Shown here: positions 1 through 10,700 of the stretch, in pieces | Layout: each line of letters starts with the position of its first letter | Position numbering within the stretch: the stretch's first letter is position 1 | Assembly (NCBI GenBank): GCA_963921825.1 | Contig: OY997594.1 | Span: forward strand, 41,286,557-41,350,556 | Direction of reading: 5' to 3' | DNA: 64,000 nucleotides | Source of the DNA: Erodium maritimum | Taxonomy: Eukaryota > Streptophyta > Magnoliopsida > Geraniales > Geraniaceae | Notes under the pieces: model-generated | The model's database searches: none | The model's input: the letters and a program-made list of their open reading frames with translations, nothing else | Told to the model about the DNA's origin: nothing | Made by a program: the position numbers and the translations under genes

Positions 1-229
1 TGTCGATCTCGTGTTGTTACAACCTGATTCAGGCGTCCCCGAACCTCATTGTAACAACTGGACATCGAACCATCATGCTCAACTACAGTGACGCCCCTGA
101 GTCAGCCAGTGATGGTGTAAACATTTTAGTTCTACTGAAAATTCGGCATGACCCATTCGTATTTTCACTTAACCCTCCGCTTAAGCGGGACAAGCATCAA
201 CACAAATTCATAAGGCAACAGTACGCAGA

Positions 230-560
230 GTTCTCATGCTCTGCCAAAGACATCACACAATCAAAAAACGGAGTTCTCATGCTCCTAAAGTACACAATGC
301 AATCAATGAACGGAGTTCTCGTGCTCCCAAATACTACGGGGTACTCGTGCCCCAAACTCGCCACACACGGGCATACGTGATTCTCGTGTCCCAATCTCGC
401 CACACACACGGGCATACGGGATACTCGTGTCCCAATCTCGCCACACACGGGCATATGGGATACTCGTGTCCCAATCTCACCACACAAAGGCATACAGGAT
501 ACTCGTGTCCCAAAACAAGGTTCTCATACAACGGGATACAGGGTTCTCCCGCCCCATCCA
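230..560. repeat. Minisatellite of about 40 bp inside gypsy-type LTR
   Basis: About eight imperfect copies of a unit with the core TACTCGTGTCCCAATCTCGC followed by CACACACGGGCATA. The central four copies (about 342-500) are most alike; the outer copies have decayed to TTCTCATGCTC. Confidence 0.8.
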
Positions 561-779
561 AAACACCCAATATCAGCACACATGGAGTACTCATACCTAG
601 CTTGGTTCCAAGGTTTTGAACCACCAAAAGACCACAAATTAGTTTCCTCAACCAAGTGTTCTTCTCCTCAAAACACACAACAATGTTCAGAAATGGATCA
701 AGGTTTGAAGAGGAAATGTAGGAATCAAATTGAGCTAAAAGGAAGGGTTTTGGGCTCTGGGGATCTGATCCGGAATGCC

Positions 780-1080
780 ATACGGACCGTGTGGCTTGCC
801 GTGCCGGAACATGGCACGGACCATGTCACAGGCCGGCCCGGAATCCAGCACGGAACGCGTCACAGACCGGCCCGGAGAGCGACACGAACCGTATCAGGTT
901 CCGTGCCGGACTCCCGCCCGTCTCGTGCCGTGTGCCGTGCCGGTACCAGGCCCGTTCCGTGCCGGGTGCCGTGCCGGTACCAGGCCCGTTCCGTGCCGGG
1001 TGCCGTGCCGGGTGCCGTGCCGGTACCAGGCCCGTTCCGTGCCGGTACCTGGCCCGGTCCGGGTCAGATTCCGTATCAGA
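780..1080. repeat. GC-rich palindromic tandem repeat in LTR
   Basis: Repeats built from GTGCCGTGCCGGTACCAGG and CCCGTTCCGTGCCGG, each containing the GGTACC palindrome. The Arg/Pro-rich reading frames here are by-products of the repeat. The block lies about 870 bp from the LTR start, the same place as the repeat at 53165-53350 of the second LTR. Confidence 0.8.
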
Positions 1081-1951
1081 CCTGACCAGCTCCTTCCCCT
1101 TTCTTCCCCAACTCGAATTTCACGAAAATCTCAACACAAACTCCATTTCTAAACTCTCCTAGCTCCAAAATAATCAACCAAAGATACCCAACAGCTACAC
1201 GCTCAATGGGTTCATCAAACTTCAACCAAAACTCAATCCAACAACCTACTTCACTATTTCTTCTCCAAGCAATCAATCAAATAAGCAAGTTCTTCAACTT
1301 TTAAGCCAAAACCCAAAGATTGGAAGTGGAAGAAATGGAGAGTTGAGAGCATCCTTACCTCTAGATAGTTGAGATGGAGAAGATGAAGTGAAAATGAAGG
1401 CAAAAGGACCAAGAACAAGCTCCAAAATTCAAGCTTTCTTCTCTATATTCTTCCTCAAGAAAGTGAGCTCCTCCTCTCCTCTCTACTAGTGATTTTCGGC
1501 TGCAACAAGAGGAAATAGGCTGAATTGTTGCTCTCTTTCCTTTAAATGACCTAAAATGTCAATTTACTCAAAAGCCCTTAAGGTCTTATCCCTTTAAAGG
1601 CAACCTAGGAGGGTATGAGGGTCATTTGAAATCCCTACTCTCATCCTCCAAGCCAAGCATGACAAGTGTCATGTGAGGTCACTCCTACTTAATAATTTTC
1701 CAGCTTTCCAAGATTTATCGACAAATAACCGATAGTAAGCCCGAGTTTGACCGATAGTTGACTTTAACAATATTACAGTCAAACTGAAGGAAACGACCCA
1801 ACTAAGCTAACCGTGCTAATGGCTAAGCTTTTTTGGGCCCCAAAAAGGTCCCGACTGACTTTCCGAGTCATCGGTTGACTTTTCCGGCCGAAAGTCAAAC
1901 TTAGCTAGGATTCACCGGTTCTAACGGGATCGACCGGGGGCGGGTCTTACA

Positions 1952-2481
1952 CTTCGGCTTCAAAACCTTTAAGTGCTTGGCCCCTAAGCCGTCCATCTGT
2001 TCCTTAGGATCTTCCTACTTTCCCATTCGACGAGGGGTCGCAATGTCAACATGTGGGTGTCCGTAGAGGGTGACAGTAACTATGTAGTGCTTCCATTGAT
2101 GTAGTCGCACTCTCCCTTATACACATCCTTGCCAAATTCCTGGGCCTCGCTAATCAGGTCACAGGTCTTTGTGATCTCGCATGTCCCATCTATCGATCCA
2201 GGATGTGCCCACTGAAATACTAGAGTCATTCCCTCGGGACGCTTCTAAGCTAAATCACAAGTCTTCAAAACAAGCTCCCCAACCCTAGGAAAGGGAAGTT
2301 CCGGGAAACCTAGGGGAGGAGGGATAGTTTTACGGCCCCTCTTGTTGTCCTACTAGGCCTACAAGGTGTGGGTGGTTATCAACTCATCCACTAGTAGCAT
2401 CTTTTGGTCCGGGGGCACCCCTACTCCAGCCTCAATAGTTGCTCCCTATCTAGTCCTATCGAGACTCGGAGGGAATCATCG
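1952..2481 (-). pseudogene. Unidentified decayed coding-like sequence, part 2
   Basis: On the minus strand a reading frame shows protein-like stretches between stops, for example RPEGMTLVFQWAHPGSIDG and ISEAQEFGKDVYKGECDYI (about 2260-2080). I do not recognise the family. It probably continues the sequence at 4171-5076 and was separated from it by the solo LTR. A relic of a retroelement gag or a host pseudogene are both possible. Confidence 0.3.
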
Positions 2482-2486
2482 AAACA

Positions 2487-4165
2487 TGTTAGTCTTAGTG
2501 CCCGTAGTTCAATCCTAAATGTCCAAATGTATATATCATCGTTAGCAATAATATTAAAGCGGCTTTATATTACTTATGTGTTGGAGTAATATATCGGTGT
2601 GTGCTCTGATCTATGAATGCGAATAGAACCATAGATCGAGATAGATCACACTCGATGAGTCCCTAGTCAACAAAGCTTCACTAGAAGCGACTAGTATGAA
2701 AGATGGCTCTTTATGGCTTACGTTCTGTTAGTCATTGGAATGGGGTTCCGGAGTCTGATCATAGATATCATGTGGGACATGATATTGGACGACCCGCCCT
2801 GAACATGTGCCATAGATTAAGTCATGAACATATTCAGTGTCGTAGCTTGTCATGTATCCTTAGACCAAGGAGTCTTTGTGATCGCTATGTAGTCAACAAC
2901 TGAGTTTGACCTGAGCCTAACGTTGTCTGTAACAGGGCTTCCATAACGGCCAGGATTGGCTTGAGGACGGGCTACATGAGTGACACGAAAGACGGCTAAG
3001 GGATTTATCCCTCATACTGAGGTATGAGAAAGATATCGGTTCTCGGCCGCTGATCGAGAGTGACTGAAAGAATAGCATGGCCATGCACATGATACTGGGT
3101 ATCATATATTCAATCATCTCACATATCAAGGAACAGTGATTGAGAATAATAATGATGATGGCTCTATGCCTTATCTCAATCAGGATATCGGAGATAAAAG
3201 GATAATGACAGGGACGACGGAAAGGTTAGGATCGACAGGGTCGATTCGTTATGAAGCGTCAGGCAGTACTAAATTCTCGTTAGTTGCCACTTAAATAGGA
3301 TCAAGTAAAATGGGATTTTACGTTGATCTATTGACATGCATAAACCTAAGGGTCACACCGGAGGATGAAACTCATTGACACATTTATGGAGAATGGCCAA
3401 AAGGGAGTTGTCTCGGGACATGACCAAAACTGGGTTTTGGGTCATGTGCCCGTAAGTGAATAGGACTTTACGGATCGAGACAAGGCTTGGAGTCTTGGGA
3501 TTGATCGCATCGGATAATGTTGGACATTTCCGGTATGGAAGGCTTGGAGGCGATGAGCAAATCACGGGACCCCGTTGGAAATGGCCACAGACCATGTTCC
3601 AAGAGGCCCATGAAAGGCCCATGCAACCAAGGCCCATGGAACTAATTAATCAAGTCTTGATTAATTAGTACTAAGTAAGCAAGACAAGGATTAAGGTGTT
3701 GGTGATTCACCACCTAACCCAATCTTGTCTTGCCATACTTGTCCTAGTTACACCTTACTTGACACCATACTTGTCCCATGCCTTTAGTTGGACAAGTATG
3801 AGTTTTGTTATGTTTAAGTCATGTTTTTTCAACATAACAAACACAAGACAAGAATAGGAAACACAACTTCTCTCCCCCTTCCCTTGCAATTTCGGGTTTG
3901 GCAAGCTCCCACCTCCATGTTTGTGTTCTTGAGTCCTCTAAGAGAAGAACTACGTGGCTTTGATTCCCATGTGGATACGTAGGCGTCTTGGAGACTCAAG
4001 CCAATCATTCGTTACCCGGTGTTCTTGTTTTGGTAAGAACTAGTGCTGAATTTCTCTTGTGAATCCATTCTTTGTTAGTTGTTTCATGGTTTTAATCGTC
4101 TCTTGGTTTTCCTTGATTTTTCGCTGCGAGTTGGTTCATCTCCAACCCTACCTCGAGACCCAACA
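2487..4165 (+). mobile_element. Solo LTR of the copia family
   Basis: A 1679-bp LTR beginning TGTTAGTCTTAGTGCC and ending CTCGAGACCCAACA, flanked by a perfect 5-bp target duplication AAACA (2482-2486 and 4166-4170). No internal region is present, so it is the product of LTR-LTR recombination. It is the same family as the LTRs of copies A, N, C and B. Short open frames inside it recur in every LTR copy and are not genes. Confidence 0.95.
3605..3668 (+). promoter_or_regulatory. Three GGCCCAT motifs plus 27-bp palindrome in copia LTR
   Basis: GGCCCAT occurs at 3605-3611, 3616-3622 and 3631-3637, matching the plant site II core (GGCCCA) known to bind TCP factors. Directly after it lies a perfect palindrome: CTAATTAATCAAG, one T, CTTGATTAATTAG (3642-3668). 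The palindrome is present in all full-length LTR copies in the window and most keep the three motifs. A promoter or enhancer role in U3 is inferred. Confidence 0.5.
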
Positions 4166-4170
4166 AAACA

Positions 4171-5276
4171 GGCTTCCTCCCATCCTACTCTTAAGAAGCG
4201 AACTTAGCATGCTCGGATTTTGTGATTGAGCCTCTCACATCGGACGTAGAAACTCGATAAGTGTTCATATCAAAGGACAATACTCGTGGACTCTAGATGA
4301 TTGGGGGAATCGGGGGTGGATCTTGTGGCATAATGGCTCTATCAACGTCCAAGCTAACCCAGATCTAGAGGTAGTCATCCCATCATCATAGTGTCGGTAA
4401 AGATGTCCAGATCACCTTATTGCCTAGGGTGTTGTCCAAGAGTGATCGGGCAACGACATTCCGATCATCCCTCGAGATGTTGTAGGCCCACACACTAATT
4501 CCCATGAACTGGAAGGGAATAACACTCTATTTCAAGCAAGGAAGGAGTGGTGCCAGGGTCGGCGGATTACCGTTAAGTCCCCACAGTCCCCGGTGTTGAA
4601 CCCTCTACATTGTCGAGCTGATCGGGAAATGGAATGCAACGAACTCCTTGGATAGGCAGTCGACCTCCAAGCCCCGGACATTCCACTGTTGTATCATTAT
4701 CCCACATAGCACCCTTAGATTGTAGGAAATATCGGCCACGATCCGCCCGACAAAGGATTAAGGGAATCGGATGAGGACGACTTCGACTAGGACGAGCACC
4801 TTGGTGTCCTCGTCGTCTTCATCGTCCTATAGAGAAAAAGCCCTAAAATAACCATAGACGCGGTCCCGACCTTGTGACGGCCAGTGGATGAGTTAGAGAT
4901 GGCGAGGCATTACTTGAAGAAATACACCGGGCAGAGGGGATGCATGAGGCATCTTGAGTAGGGACTAGTACGCTTGTTGGTCGGGGGGCGCTTTTTGTCC
5001 TTTTAAGGTCGTTGGAGAGATCTGCGACGGGGAACCCGTCCAAACCTTCGGTGGCGGTCCTCAAGGAAAGGAAAGGTTGTCATTTTTCACGATAGTGGGA
5101 CATGTAGCCAGGCCGGTGAGAGCCGTGGTGGAGATCCTCTATGGAAAGAATACTGAGGATATAGTAGATAGCGTCATGGGAGGAGGAAGAAGATATAAGG
5201 ATGGTCAGGAGAGCATGAACGACGATAGTATAAAGAAAGGAAATCCTATTTTTATAGTCCCTCATAACAATTTGTA
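4171..5276 (-). pseudogene. Unidentified decayed coding-like sequence, part 1
   Basis: On the minus strand from about 5076 down, frames interrupted by stops encode an acidic run (DDEDDED) followed by VLVEVVLIRFP, then MGISVWAYNISRDDRNVVAR and LLDNTLGNKV. The pattern faintly recalls DUF4283-type retroelement gag proteins but lacks a zinc knuckle, so I leave it unassigned. 5077-5276 shows nothing I can name. Confidence 0.3.
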
Positions 5277-6638
5277 TTTTTTTATCAGCAAATATTAATG
5301 AAGTACTCAAATTTACAAGATGAAAAGAAGAGTTGGAGGCCATTACAATACTCCACCGTTACAACCAAGATCAGGATCAAGATAGAACTCGTCCAAACCA
5401 ACCATACAGACCCATACAATGGCCTAAAACGGGACTCTTACCACATGAGATATCACCACCATTAAGCAAACAGATAAACCAACTAACTTGGTCTAGAACA
5501 GACCAAACCACTGAAACTCACAACAACCACCAAAGGGTCTCGTACCCAATAAAAACCAGCCCCAACATGAGGGAAATAATAAATAAATAAAAACAGAAAG
5601 AAAAGTAGAAAGCAGGAAGAGAAAAAAAAAGCGGAACTTAAGCAACACTGTTTAAAGCAAACGACCACCCTAGAACTAGAGAAGACACCAACGCCTCCGG
5701 GCTCGAGGTCCACCACAACAATCCACACTCACCATCACCCCGACCAGACTAGCTCTCCAAAGTCCAAAGCGGCCTCTGAACACTACTCGGTTTCAAAACA
5801 GAAACTTGCCTACGGCCAACATCGGGGAGCAACCCAAAAAGGGAGTCGTGACTCTTAGAGCCTTAACCCGACGCTAGAGACGCACGAAGGAAAAGGATGA
5901 GAAGGCTCATGTTCAAACTCACCACCAAAAACCATAAGAGAGAAGGATGGTCAACTAAGGCCTCTCTGAGACTAATACTTCCTCGTCGGCGGCCAGCACA
6001 CCACTAGACAAGGAGTAGAGTCGATCAAAGGACCGAGCTATACAATAGGACCCAACCACCTAGAAACCCCAAATCTTGACTCCTGCTTGACGACAATGAA
6101 AGTTGAACAACCACCTCATCGCTGGCCAACACAACGAAAACGGGCCCCCGATCCAGAACAGAGAAGGAAAAGAGGAAACAAGGTCTTACAGAATCGGGCG
6201 GGGGATTGGCAGATCGTCATAGAAAGGATGACAAGGACGACTGAGCACGACGTCGAACGCGACGGCGCTTCATCGGAGCAAGGACGAGATGCACGACCTA
6301 GAATAGACTAGCCTTCACACACCATCGACATAGATTTCGTCACAACTCGACCTCCTTCAGTAAGATCCGAACGAACAATCACTGGAGAAGGGAAGACTGA
6401 GGGCCTTGGCGACTAAATCCGGCCAAATTTGATTAGATTTGTCACAGTAAACACCAGATCTGAGGGCCGAGAGGTAAATCGAGCCGTTAGAATTAATAAA
6501 AGAGAGGGGAGAGAAAGGAAAGAAGAGGAAGGAAAGGAAGGTCTGCCATCGACGACTTTATAATCGAGAGAGTCGATCAGAGAGATCGCCGACGAGAGAA
6601 GAAATGCACTGTTAGGATAAGAGAAAAGAAGGAAAAAA
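5277..6638 (-). mobile_element. LINE-like retroelement 3' part
   Basis: The left edge is a T-run followed by ATCAGCAAATATTAATGAAG; in reverse this is a plant LINE 3' end, TTTGCTGAT then A-run. The body has GC-rich, C/A-biased sequence with many stops and no intact ORF. The right border is set only by the start of the next poly(T) at about 6639 and no target duplication was found. Confidence 0.5.
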
Positions 6639-7533
6639 AATTGATAAGCGAAAATTTATTAAACCTTTTCTTTCCTGAGTCAGAAAAATAAGGCAGGAGA
6701 TCAACCCAAAAAGGGATCGTCCCAAGACTAAAACAGCTCAAAAGAGAAACAAGGCAACAAGCCAGAACCAAAACAAAAAGAAACAGTAGGGACACAGCTC
6801 ACAAATAAACCACAAAAGACGGAAAAAGTTCGAGACTACCCTCGTACCACTTCATAAGTCTTGAAAGTAACTTTATTCGCGAACCACGTCACCTAAACCT
6901 CAGTTACTAGCGAACAGACCAAAACGATCCCGATTCTTGCAACAGAACCATCGGGACTTCTTTCGGCTTGTACTGCTTCAAACTGAAAAGACCTCGATTC
7001 TTGAAGCAGAATCATCGAGACCTCCTCCATCTCGTACTACTTCAAAATTCTTGAATGCTAAACCGCCACCCGACCAAATTCAGAGAGACCGAGCTCACAC
7101 TCAGTATTCATGGTTGCTGTCAGAACCTCCATCGGTCGACTACAAACCACAACCAACTACTTGGGACTGCTAAAGCCTCTACTTGTGACCGTTGGGTCTG
7201 CGAATCCGGGACGCAAATCATTGGCACCACACCAGCAGCTCGCCAACACCACCTACTGGCGGACAACCAACCCAACTCCACACAAAGAAGCCGCAGATCT
7301 GATACCCACACAAACCTCATCACCACGACACGACATAGAACAGGGAACCCGTGACCAACAGACGCTGCAATCAAAAGGGGAAACGGATCGCCTCTGGCCA
7401 AAACCAGACAACGAAACCCCACAACGATCTGCAACCGGAGGAAATAGGAATCGGACGACGAGGAACACCACGATCCACATAGCACCACCACGGGTGAGAC
7501 GAAAGTAAAGTACAAATAACATCGGTAGATTTT
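6639..7533 (-). mobile_element. LINE-like retroelement 3' part
   Basis: Minus-strand element ending in TTTCGCTTATCAA plus A-run, read as the reverse of 6638-6660. It shares a CCCAAAAAGGGATCGT-like block (about 6706) with the neighbouring element (about 5842), which suggests related LINEs. The longest frames lack RT or endonuclease motifs. The 5' limit near 7533 is approximate; no clear target duplication. Confidence 0.45.
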
Positions 7534-7773
7534 TCACACAGAAAATATTGGTTGATACTGTGCAAAAAAAATTATATTATGGGGAGACAAAAGTGAATAA
7601 AAATAAAAACAAAAATATTGAGATGTAGAGAGGGAATGAGGACACGTAATCAAAAATTTAGGCGGCTGATAACTAATTAGCCAGATTTCTCTTTGGGCAA
7701 GTGGTTGCGACCTCGTCCTCACCTCTCCTTCTCTGCTCAAACTGATAAGACCGAAAGAGCAGAGAGCCCAAAA
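7534..7773 (+). promoter_or_regulatory. Upstream region and 5' UTR of the DUF2854-type gene
   Basis: An AT-rich stretch (about 7555-7625) followed by a C/T-rich leader before the first ATG. No convincing TATA box or transcription start can be fixed from sequence. The reading frame is open upstream of the ATG but has no earlier in-frame ATG back to 7693. Confidence 0.35.
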
Positions 7774-10700
7774 ATGGCGACGAAAGCAATTGCCACAGCA
7801 CCTCTGTTCAGCTCCCTCTGTCTCAGACCCAATCGCTGTTACACTCTCTCTCTCCCTCAGCCTTGCCAATTCCAACCCAATCTCCGTCACCACACCCACT
7901 CATTTGGCCTCTATGCTAAGCCTCGCAACCTTGGCCTCCTCCGAGCCGCCGATTCCACTCAACCACCCGTCACAGCCAAGGCTACTGTCTCTGACGATGA
8001 ATTTTCGCTTGCCAAGGTACAGCCATTTCTTTTCCATTGGAAAGTTCCAAACTTAATCTAAGTCATTAAAATGGTAATCCAGTGTTCCCTTGTTGTTGTA
8101 TTCATATAAAGATGCTTGAAGAGTCTATTTATGTCTTTAAGTGATACTGTTAAGGGATAACGATGATTCCTAACCTATGTGACCGTTAGTTATCACTTCC
8201 TATTGAAAGTCACATAAGTTAGGAAGTGAGAACCGAAGGTTGAAGTGGGTTGGGAAACAATGTTTTTCCTACTATTAAAATACTGTCAAAAAGACAAATT
8301 TTGAACCAATTTGACGAATGATGGAGTTGCTGTGTATCTCTGTTGGGTTCTCTCTTACATTTTGAGTCACTGTATTGGGACAGTTTTACTATATCTTTAT
8401 TTGGAGGGTATTCCTGAAATAGGCTTCTTCTCTGCTTTTCTACATAATACAAGGACAATACTAGTAAGAACTAACCCATACAAGAATATTACCTGTTATC
8501 CATCCATAATCATTCCCTTGAAAAGAAAATGCAAACTTATTCTGAAATATTCATTTTAAGGAACCTGGACACTTATTTGGAACAATGTGAGGAATTTCTT
8601 TCAGCCTTAAATGGGAAATGCTTTTCTTTTAACATGACCATCATGTCATCTCTGAACACAACTTTACCAACATGGTGTGATATGATATATCTGCATTACT
8701 ATGTTTCGCTATGGGTTGTGGTACAATGATGCTTGCTTAATCCTTGCAGGTTTCATTTGGTGTTATTGGACTAGGTCTTGGAGTTTCACTTCTTTCGTGA
8801 GTTCTTTTTTTCATTGAGAGTACACTTTAATGATGTGTTTTGATGTTTACAGTAGTTTCCTTGCAATTTGCAGGTATGGTTTTGGAGCGTATTTTAATAT
8901 ACTTCCCGGATCAGAATGGTCTGCAATAATGCTAACCTATGGCTTCCCTCTTGCAATAATTGGTATGGCTCTCAAGGTAACAGCTTCCTTTCATTTCACT
9001 CAACACATTTATATAGTTGCAGGATCATCAAGTAAAGGTACACCAAGTTTGCTTCATCAACAGTTTAATGGCTGATATTGTTTGGGGATCCAATCATGAC
9101 TTATTACTATGTCTGGCTAACTGACTTGTCATTTGGATTTGATGTTCATGTTAGATAAATCCATTTGAATGTAGGAAATATACCTTGTGTTATATGTAGT
9201 CGGTGTAGTTTTATTTGTTAGTTCTTGATTCTCCTTCTCAGAGTTAAATATAACACTCAGTAGCAAAGAGAAGAAAGTTTATTTGTGCTCACATTGCATG
9301 AATAAAACTTACATCAACCATTTTATAGGCTTAGAATTGGAAAGATGTCAAATCCCAAATAAAGTGGAACAAACTAGCAAGCTGATCCTCTATTATATCT
9401 GATAGAGATATATTTAACCAACAAAAGGAATTATTCAAACTGAAAATTTGAGGCAGTCAACATTTCTTCCCTTAAACTGTATTTGAGGTTCACAAATAGT
9501 TTACTCATTCTGACATACTCCCATTCACATCCTGAAATCTTCAAATGCTTCTAACATCAAAGGCTTGGTCATAAAATCTGAGAATTGCTCTTGCGAGGGG
9601 TAACATATCATCTCTATTGTTCCCTCAATCGCCAAATCTCGCAGGAAATGGTAGTGTACATGTATGTGTTTGATCCTCGCATGCAACACCAAGTTTTTAG
9701 ACAATTTGATTGCCGAGTTGTTATCACATTAGCAAGGTTCTAAATAACCCGAGATCACGCCGAGATCGCGGCGAGATCAGGGTAAAATAGGTCGGCCGTT
9801 ACCGCGATATGGTATCGGTTGAAATCAAGGTCAACTCTGTCAACACATTCGGTCAACACGATAAAAATGCGACTAGAGTGGGGTATGTTAGGGTTTTTAG
9901 GTTTAACGTTACTTTACTTTAGTTAGTTGATGGGTTGAGTTTTATCAATTGTTGGGCTGAGTCAAATTGGAATTGATATAAATTAGTTGTTGGTCATTTA
10001 GATTAATTTAAGTGGGCAAAGACGAGTTAATATAATTTTATTATTATATTATTTTTTTATATGTTTTAATTATTAATAATTTAAAATAAAAAATCTGAAA
10101 ATATATTAATAGATACATATGTGTATTAGTAATTCGAAAATAATATAATTTATATTTAACTGTTATTATTGTTATATTTTTATAGAGTATTAGTTATATT
10201 TTTATTATACATGTCTATTTTATATATATTTAATACAAAACGTAATTTGCCGAGATCTCTCCGAGATCTCCCCGTTAAATTGAAATAACCTTCAAGGTGA
10301 CCTCGCCGTTATCTCACCGCGACCGTTATTTAGAACCATGCACATTAGATTTCATGCTGTCTTCTTGTTTGTGACCAATGAATTCCAGTACCCTCCATAT
10401 CCATACTCCTTGACATGCACAATATGAAGGCTGAGATAAACTCAGCTTCAGTTGCTAGTATTGTTACAATGGATTGTTTTTCAGAAGCCCATGCAACTGC
10501 TCCTCCTCCCATTATAAACACAATACTTGATGTGCTTTTTCTGTCACTAACATCACTCGTCCAAAATAGAGTGACATTTTCTCCTTCCTTCATTTCAAGA
10601 ATTTTTAATTCTCTCCTTGACCGCTGCAACTGCGCACTTTGTACTTGCGTATTCCCTTGGTACTCTCTCTTCATCGAGTCCCAAATCTCCTTAGCACTTA

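Larger units (their letters stand above)
1..1951 (-). mobile_element. Partial Ty3-gypsy-type LTR
   Basis: Read on the minus strand, an LTR begins at 1951 with TGTAAGACCCGCC and runs out of the window at position 1. About 870 bp next to the terminus (1080-1951) match 53340-54221 throughout, including the stretch with GATAGTTGACTTT, the AAGCTTTT block and the terminal GACCGGGGGCGG motif, so both belong to one family. No purine-rich tract adjoins the terminus, so this is a solo LTR or a 5' LTR. Gypsy assignment rests on TGTAAGA at one end and GGGGCGTGACA at the other end of the second copy, typical of plant gypsy LTRs; no gypsy protein is visible. Confidence 0.6.

Noticed and set aside
582-1162. 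Arg/Pro-rich overlapping frames of 120-170 codons
   Set aside because: All three forward frames are open because of a GC-rich tandem repeat; none has a domain.
2703-3637. Recurrent 66-, 70- and 94-codon frames seen in nearly every copia LTR (here 2703-2903, 3353-3637, 3456-3668)
   Set aside because: They repeat because the LTR repeats, overlap on opposite strands, and have no domain; they are chance frames in a conserved non-coding region.
7693-7773. Upstream extension of the first exon of the host gene
   Set aside because: The open frame before 7774 has no ATG; the first in-frame ATG is in good context and starts a typical transit peptide.
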